Positions 7,201 through 8,509 of a stretch of DNA of 8,509 nucleotides are shown one piece after another. How positions within the stretch are numbered: position 1 is the first letter of the stretch; the number at the start of each line of letters is the position of its first letter. This stretch comes from Lachnospiraceae bacterium. GTDB lineage: Bacteria; Bacillota_A; Clostridia; Lachnospirales; Lachnospiraceae. A model generated the notes under the pieces. The model searched no databases. It saw only the letters and a list, made by a program, of their open reading frames with translations, and was not told the DNA's origin. The DNA lies in contig JAQUUB010000149.1 in assembly GCA_028694115.1 (NCBI GenBank), positions 1-8,509 of the forward strand, in the 5' to 3' direction. The position numbers and the translations under genes were made by a program.

Positions 7201-7393
7201 GATGTATCCATTTAGCCAAGATAAGACGAAGTATGACAGATTGATAAATGTCCTAGCATTGTATCGATTAACATTGGGACAACCGCGACAGGAAGAAATG
7301 ATTTCGATTCTAAAAAGAGAAGACCTAAGCAAAGAACAGATGGAAGAATTATTCTTTGATCTGTCACCATATAGCCGTGATATGAGAAAATAG
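4280..7393 (+). CDS. SF2 (SNF2/RapA-like) helicase or translocase
   Basis: The ATG at 4280 overlaps the previous stop as ATGA, with GGGGGAAAGG (4264-4273) upstream. Helicase motifs run in order: FQ near residue 6; Walker A DEVGLGKT (29-36); Walker B DEFQ (265-268); motif III SATP (304-307); motif IV-like TLVFSSW (546-552); motif V ATTSVGQEGLDF (877-888); motif VI QREGRINR (909-916). The ADEVGLGKT form and the motif V/VI wording are typical of SNF2/RapA-like helicases of superfamily 2 that translocate on nucleic acid using ATP. Catalytic residues K35, D265, E266, R913 and R916 are intact. The core is interrupted twice: about 225 residues separate motifs I and II, and over 320 separate motifs IV and V. 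The latter holds an acidic-then-basic linker near 590-615 followed by a helical region. At 1037 residues it is long for a simple helicase. It probably provides the motor for substrate recognition or for feeding the PLD nuclease; DUF1998 and kinase domains are not seen. Confidence 0.92.
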   Translation: MIAKDFQEATADRIVELFKSGHKRVLLADEVGLGKTIVAKTVVEKTGEWIKECKENIEQDYVVVYICSNAGIANQNCSKLGIAKENRVSISEGRLSMQHLMLAESLTKNNVRLIPMTPATSFQIRSGAGTAPERALSFLLLDNCRIFGSYSQELSLLLRTYFIGTDDSWEWYVSCQKWRINQLSDKKKYLSDMKELITHSIKPELVSEIKSVCRKIRKQWDNVSADARIEKIISWQKQKELINQIRYCFAEISLSMLNPDLVVMDEFQRFKDLIEIDDNDHSDGAMLSKKFLKDNTDSCVLLLSATPYKPYSTLTELTDGEETHLQGFMRVMDFLVNRKEENDKFHTVWDSYSEHLSEITGNDFSVLISSKKNAEEELYTHMCRTERRDSGIISTDKAKPMSLSTISPANISAYTELQKVMQDMGIGNFPVEYVKSAPFLMSFMNYKVKDKIDDSLKGKKHPITPDERAKYIRQMPMSFLKRSQINGYQPLPNTNARLYALFDEVFERGNQKRGNPELLLWIPPANKYYVVDDKSVFERCEGYTKTLVFSSWEMVPRVLSTLTSYESERLVNNRIVNKSAEQQSYYAVPEDSDFDDGENSKKNKRGKTRFLIREQRELVTYPSVWLAEKYDCEKKYGQNLSQIKKEIKQLLKDELREVSRKYEVPRSHLGAKQLLNFLEAMDSISYSDSEDLVLERCPIDGDIDTLVNMAIGSPAICMYRALSEVEDVYERIDLAKDCCDKSFVSMFNRPEARSVMDVIFEGKKGSSDEDHYEQVFHYCVDGNFQSMLDEFKYALGVSGADFVEAINNSFLQTSNLPYASQEFYKSSFTDKPMNRAPRLRVHFAAGYFDAKSSDKTIQRVNNVRNAFNSPFRPFVLATTSVGQEGLDFHLYSRKIIHWNLPNNPIDLEQREGRINRYMCHAIRQNVAINEPGYDWNEKFRQTREKYGMNASEMIPYWCLPNDYPYKFQIERIAPMYPFSQDKTKYDRLINVLALYRLTLGQPRQEEMISILKREDLSKEQMEELFFDLSPYSRDMRK

Positions 7394-7402
7394 GAGCAAA
7401 GT

Positions 7403-8116
7403 ATGGAATATACCGAAGAACAAATTAATAGTGCATATTTAAAAATTGTTGAGCTTCTTCATATTGTCAATGATTTGGAAGGGATTTTTACAGGAAGGCA
7501 TTTTACATTGGATGGTCATCTCGTAGGTTCTATTGGCGAAATAATGGCAGCTTATTATTATGGAATAGAACTATATGAAGCATCTGCACCAACACATGAC
7601 GGAAAAACAAGGGATGGAAGAGAAGTTCAAATAAAGATTACTCAACAGGATCGGATTGTAATAAATGAAAAACCAGACTATCTTATAGTGTTGTTCCTAA
7701 ATAGGAAAACAGGAGAAATTTCCGAAATCTATAATGGATCTGGAGAAATGCCATGGGAGACAGCTTATATTTATGAAAAACACAATACAAGATATATGAT
7801 GATATCAAAACTGCTTGAAATGGATAAAAATGTAGATGGTGAAAATAGAATTGCAATGATCCATAAAATAGAGAAATATGAGAAGAAAAAGAATAACATC
7901 ATGGAAAATTCTAAAGCATCAGGGTTTCGAAAGTCAAAAACATTGGAAATTGGATATGTAAATAGAAATCAGCAAGAAAATTGCGGATGCACAGGAAAAG
8001 CAGGAAATCATGAAGGTCAAGTTCTTTACAAAATGAAGTGCTTAAAGTGTGACAATGAATATGAAGCAAATGGATGTGATGTATGGCTCCGAAAATGTCC
8101 CAATTGCATGAAATAG
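7403..8116 (+). CDS. DUF6998-like putative PD-(D/E)XK protein with C-terminal zinc ribbon
   Basis: The ATG at 7403 lies six bases after TAGGAG (7391-7396), which includes the helicase stop. The N-terminal half (residues 1-140) matches what I recall of DUF6998: VGSIGEIMAAYYYG (41-54, Glu46), THD (64-66) and DGREVQIKIT (71-80). The Glu helix followed by Asp and Q76-x-K78 fits a PD-(D/E)XK nuclease fold with a QxK variant, as in Mrr-like enzymes, although the metal-binding Asp (D66 or D71) is uncertain. Residues 155-170 are a charged linker. The C-terminal part (181-237) begins EIGYVNRNQQ and ends in a zinc ribbon of C213-x2-C216 and C232-x2-C235, with extra Cys at 194, 196 and 225; I recall this GYVN...CPNC module as a stand-alone or fused domain in other firmicute genes. 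Two modules in one reading frame suggest a fusion. It may be a nuclease effector or a DNA-binding accessory protein. It is 19 bp upstream of the regulator gene. Confidence 0.82.
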   Translation: MEYTEEQINSAYLKIVELLHIVNDLEGIFTGRHFTLDGHLVGSIGEIMAAYYYGIELYEASAPTHDGKTRDGREVQIKITQQDRIVINEKPDYLIVLFLNRKTGEISEIYNGSGEMPWETAYIYEKHNTRYMMISKLLEMDKNVDGENRIAMIHKIEKYEKKKNNIMENSKASGFRKSKTLEIGYVNRNQQENCGCTGKAGNHEGQVLYKMKCLKCDNEYEANGCDVWLRKCPNCMK

Positions 8117-8135
8117 AATGGAGGCGAGCAAAGAT

Positions 8136-8509
8136 ATGTCTAGAGGAACTAATCAAAAGTTTAAATTGAGTTATCTAAGTCGTATTATGCTAGATAAAAC
8201 AGACGATGTACATAGCCTTACCATGCCACAAATTATGACAGAGTTAGAAAAATATGATGTAACGGCTGAGCGAAAAAGTGTATATCAGGATTTTCAAGAC
8301 ATGGAAAAATTAGGAATTGAAATTATCAAAGAGCAGATAGGTAGAGAGACTTATTATCATGTAGGAGCTAGAGAGTTTGAATTAGCAGAAGTAAAGCTCC
8401 TGATAGATGCAATTCAGTCTTCAAAATTTATTACCCAAACGAAATCGAGAGAACTGATTACAAAGATTAAGAAGTTTGTTAGTGAATATCAGGCTAGACA
8501 GTTACAGAG
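8136..8509 (+). CDS. WYL-type transcriptional regulator, N-terminal part (3' partial)
   Basis: The frame is open from the ATG at 8136 to the right edge (124 codons plus two bases), with GGAGG at 8120-8124. The N-terminal 60 residues form a winged helix-turn-helix of DeoR/YafY type: LTMPQIMTELEKYDVTAERK, then SVYQDFQDMEKLG (28-60), with the Arg/Lys-rich recognition helix and the D-x-L/M-E-x-L-G turn typical of WYL-domain regulators. Residues 80-115 (EFELAEVKLLIDAIQSSKFIT, then a Lys-rich helix) match the linker that precedes the WYL domain; the WYL domain itself is beyond the window. Such regulators commonly repress phage-defence and mobile-element operons, releasing on a ligand or nucleic-acid signal. 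The gene is the last visible member of the operon. No promoter or terminator is apparent in the 19-bp gap before it, so it is probably co-transcribed and autoregulatory; that is inference. Confidence 0.88.
   Translation, partial: MSRGTNQKFKLSYLSRIMLDKTDDVHSLTMPQIMTELEKYDVTAERKSVYQDFQDMEKLGIEIIKEQIGRETYYHVGAREFELAEVKLLIDAIQSSKFITQTKSRELITKIKKFVSEYQARQLQ

Noticed and set aside
2454..7393. DISARM or Mokosh as the identity of the PLD-helicase pair
   Set aside because: DISARM needs a DUF1998 protein and usually a methyltransferase, and Mokosh carries a kinase-like domain; none is seen in the window.
4280..7393. Type III restriction Res subunit
   Set aside because: No Mod methyltransferase neighbour and no C-terminal PD-(D/E)XK motif in this protein; motif wording is closer to SNF2/RapA-like helicases.

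Overview
The window comes from a low-GC Firmicute, most likely a gut clostridium of the Lachnospiraceae type. The evidence is AT-rich codon use, strong AGGAGG-like ribosome binding sites, and a relaxase tail of the kind common in integrative and conjugative elements (ICEs) of that group. Every convincing gene is on the + strand. No rRNA, tRNA, CRISPR array, transposase or integrase is visible.

Layout. Bases 3-251 are the last codons of a conjugative relaxase that begins before the window, followed by a clear intrinsic terminator (258-300). Bases 302-533 hold no convincing gene. They are richer in G+C than their surroundings and packed with short inverted repeats, so they look like a structured non-coding element of the mobile element. 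A good extended -10 promoter (512-539) then starts a tight run of genes that continues to the right edge: (1) a 214-aa protein of unknown function with a GWYxxAxVxR-type motif; (2) a 411-aa protein resembling DUF6361; (3) a 609-aa phospholipase-D-fold (HKD) putative nuclease; (4) a 1037-aa SF2/SNF2-like helicase; (5) a 237-aa protein with a DUF6998-like, PD-(D/E)XK-like N-terminal part and a C-terminal zinc ribbon; (6) the first 124 codons of a WYL-type transcriptional regulator, cut by the window edge. Gaps are 9-19 bp, or the genes overlap (14 bp between 2 and 3; ATGA between 3 and 4), so this reads as one operon.

Interpretation. A DNA/RNA-motor helicase coupled to a PLD nuclease, a second nuclease-like protein, a possible modified-base or nucleotide reader, a DUF and a WYL regulator, carried as cargo beside a relaxase, fits an anti-phage or anti-plasmid defence cassette. 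It recalls helicase+PLD systems such as DISARM and Mokosh, but the helicase has no DUF1998 partner, no methyltransferase is seen and no kinase domain is visible, so I do not assign it to either. It may match an already named helicase-containing three-gene system (for example Azaca); I cannot check this without a profile search. The defence role is inferred from domains and context, not shown by the sequence.
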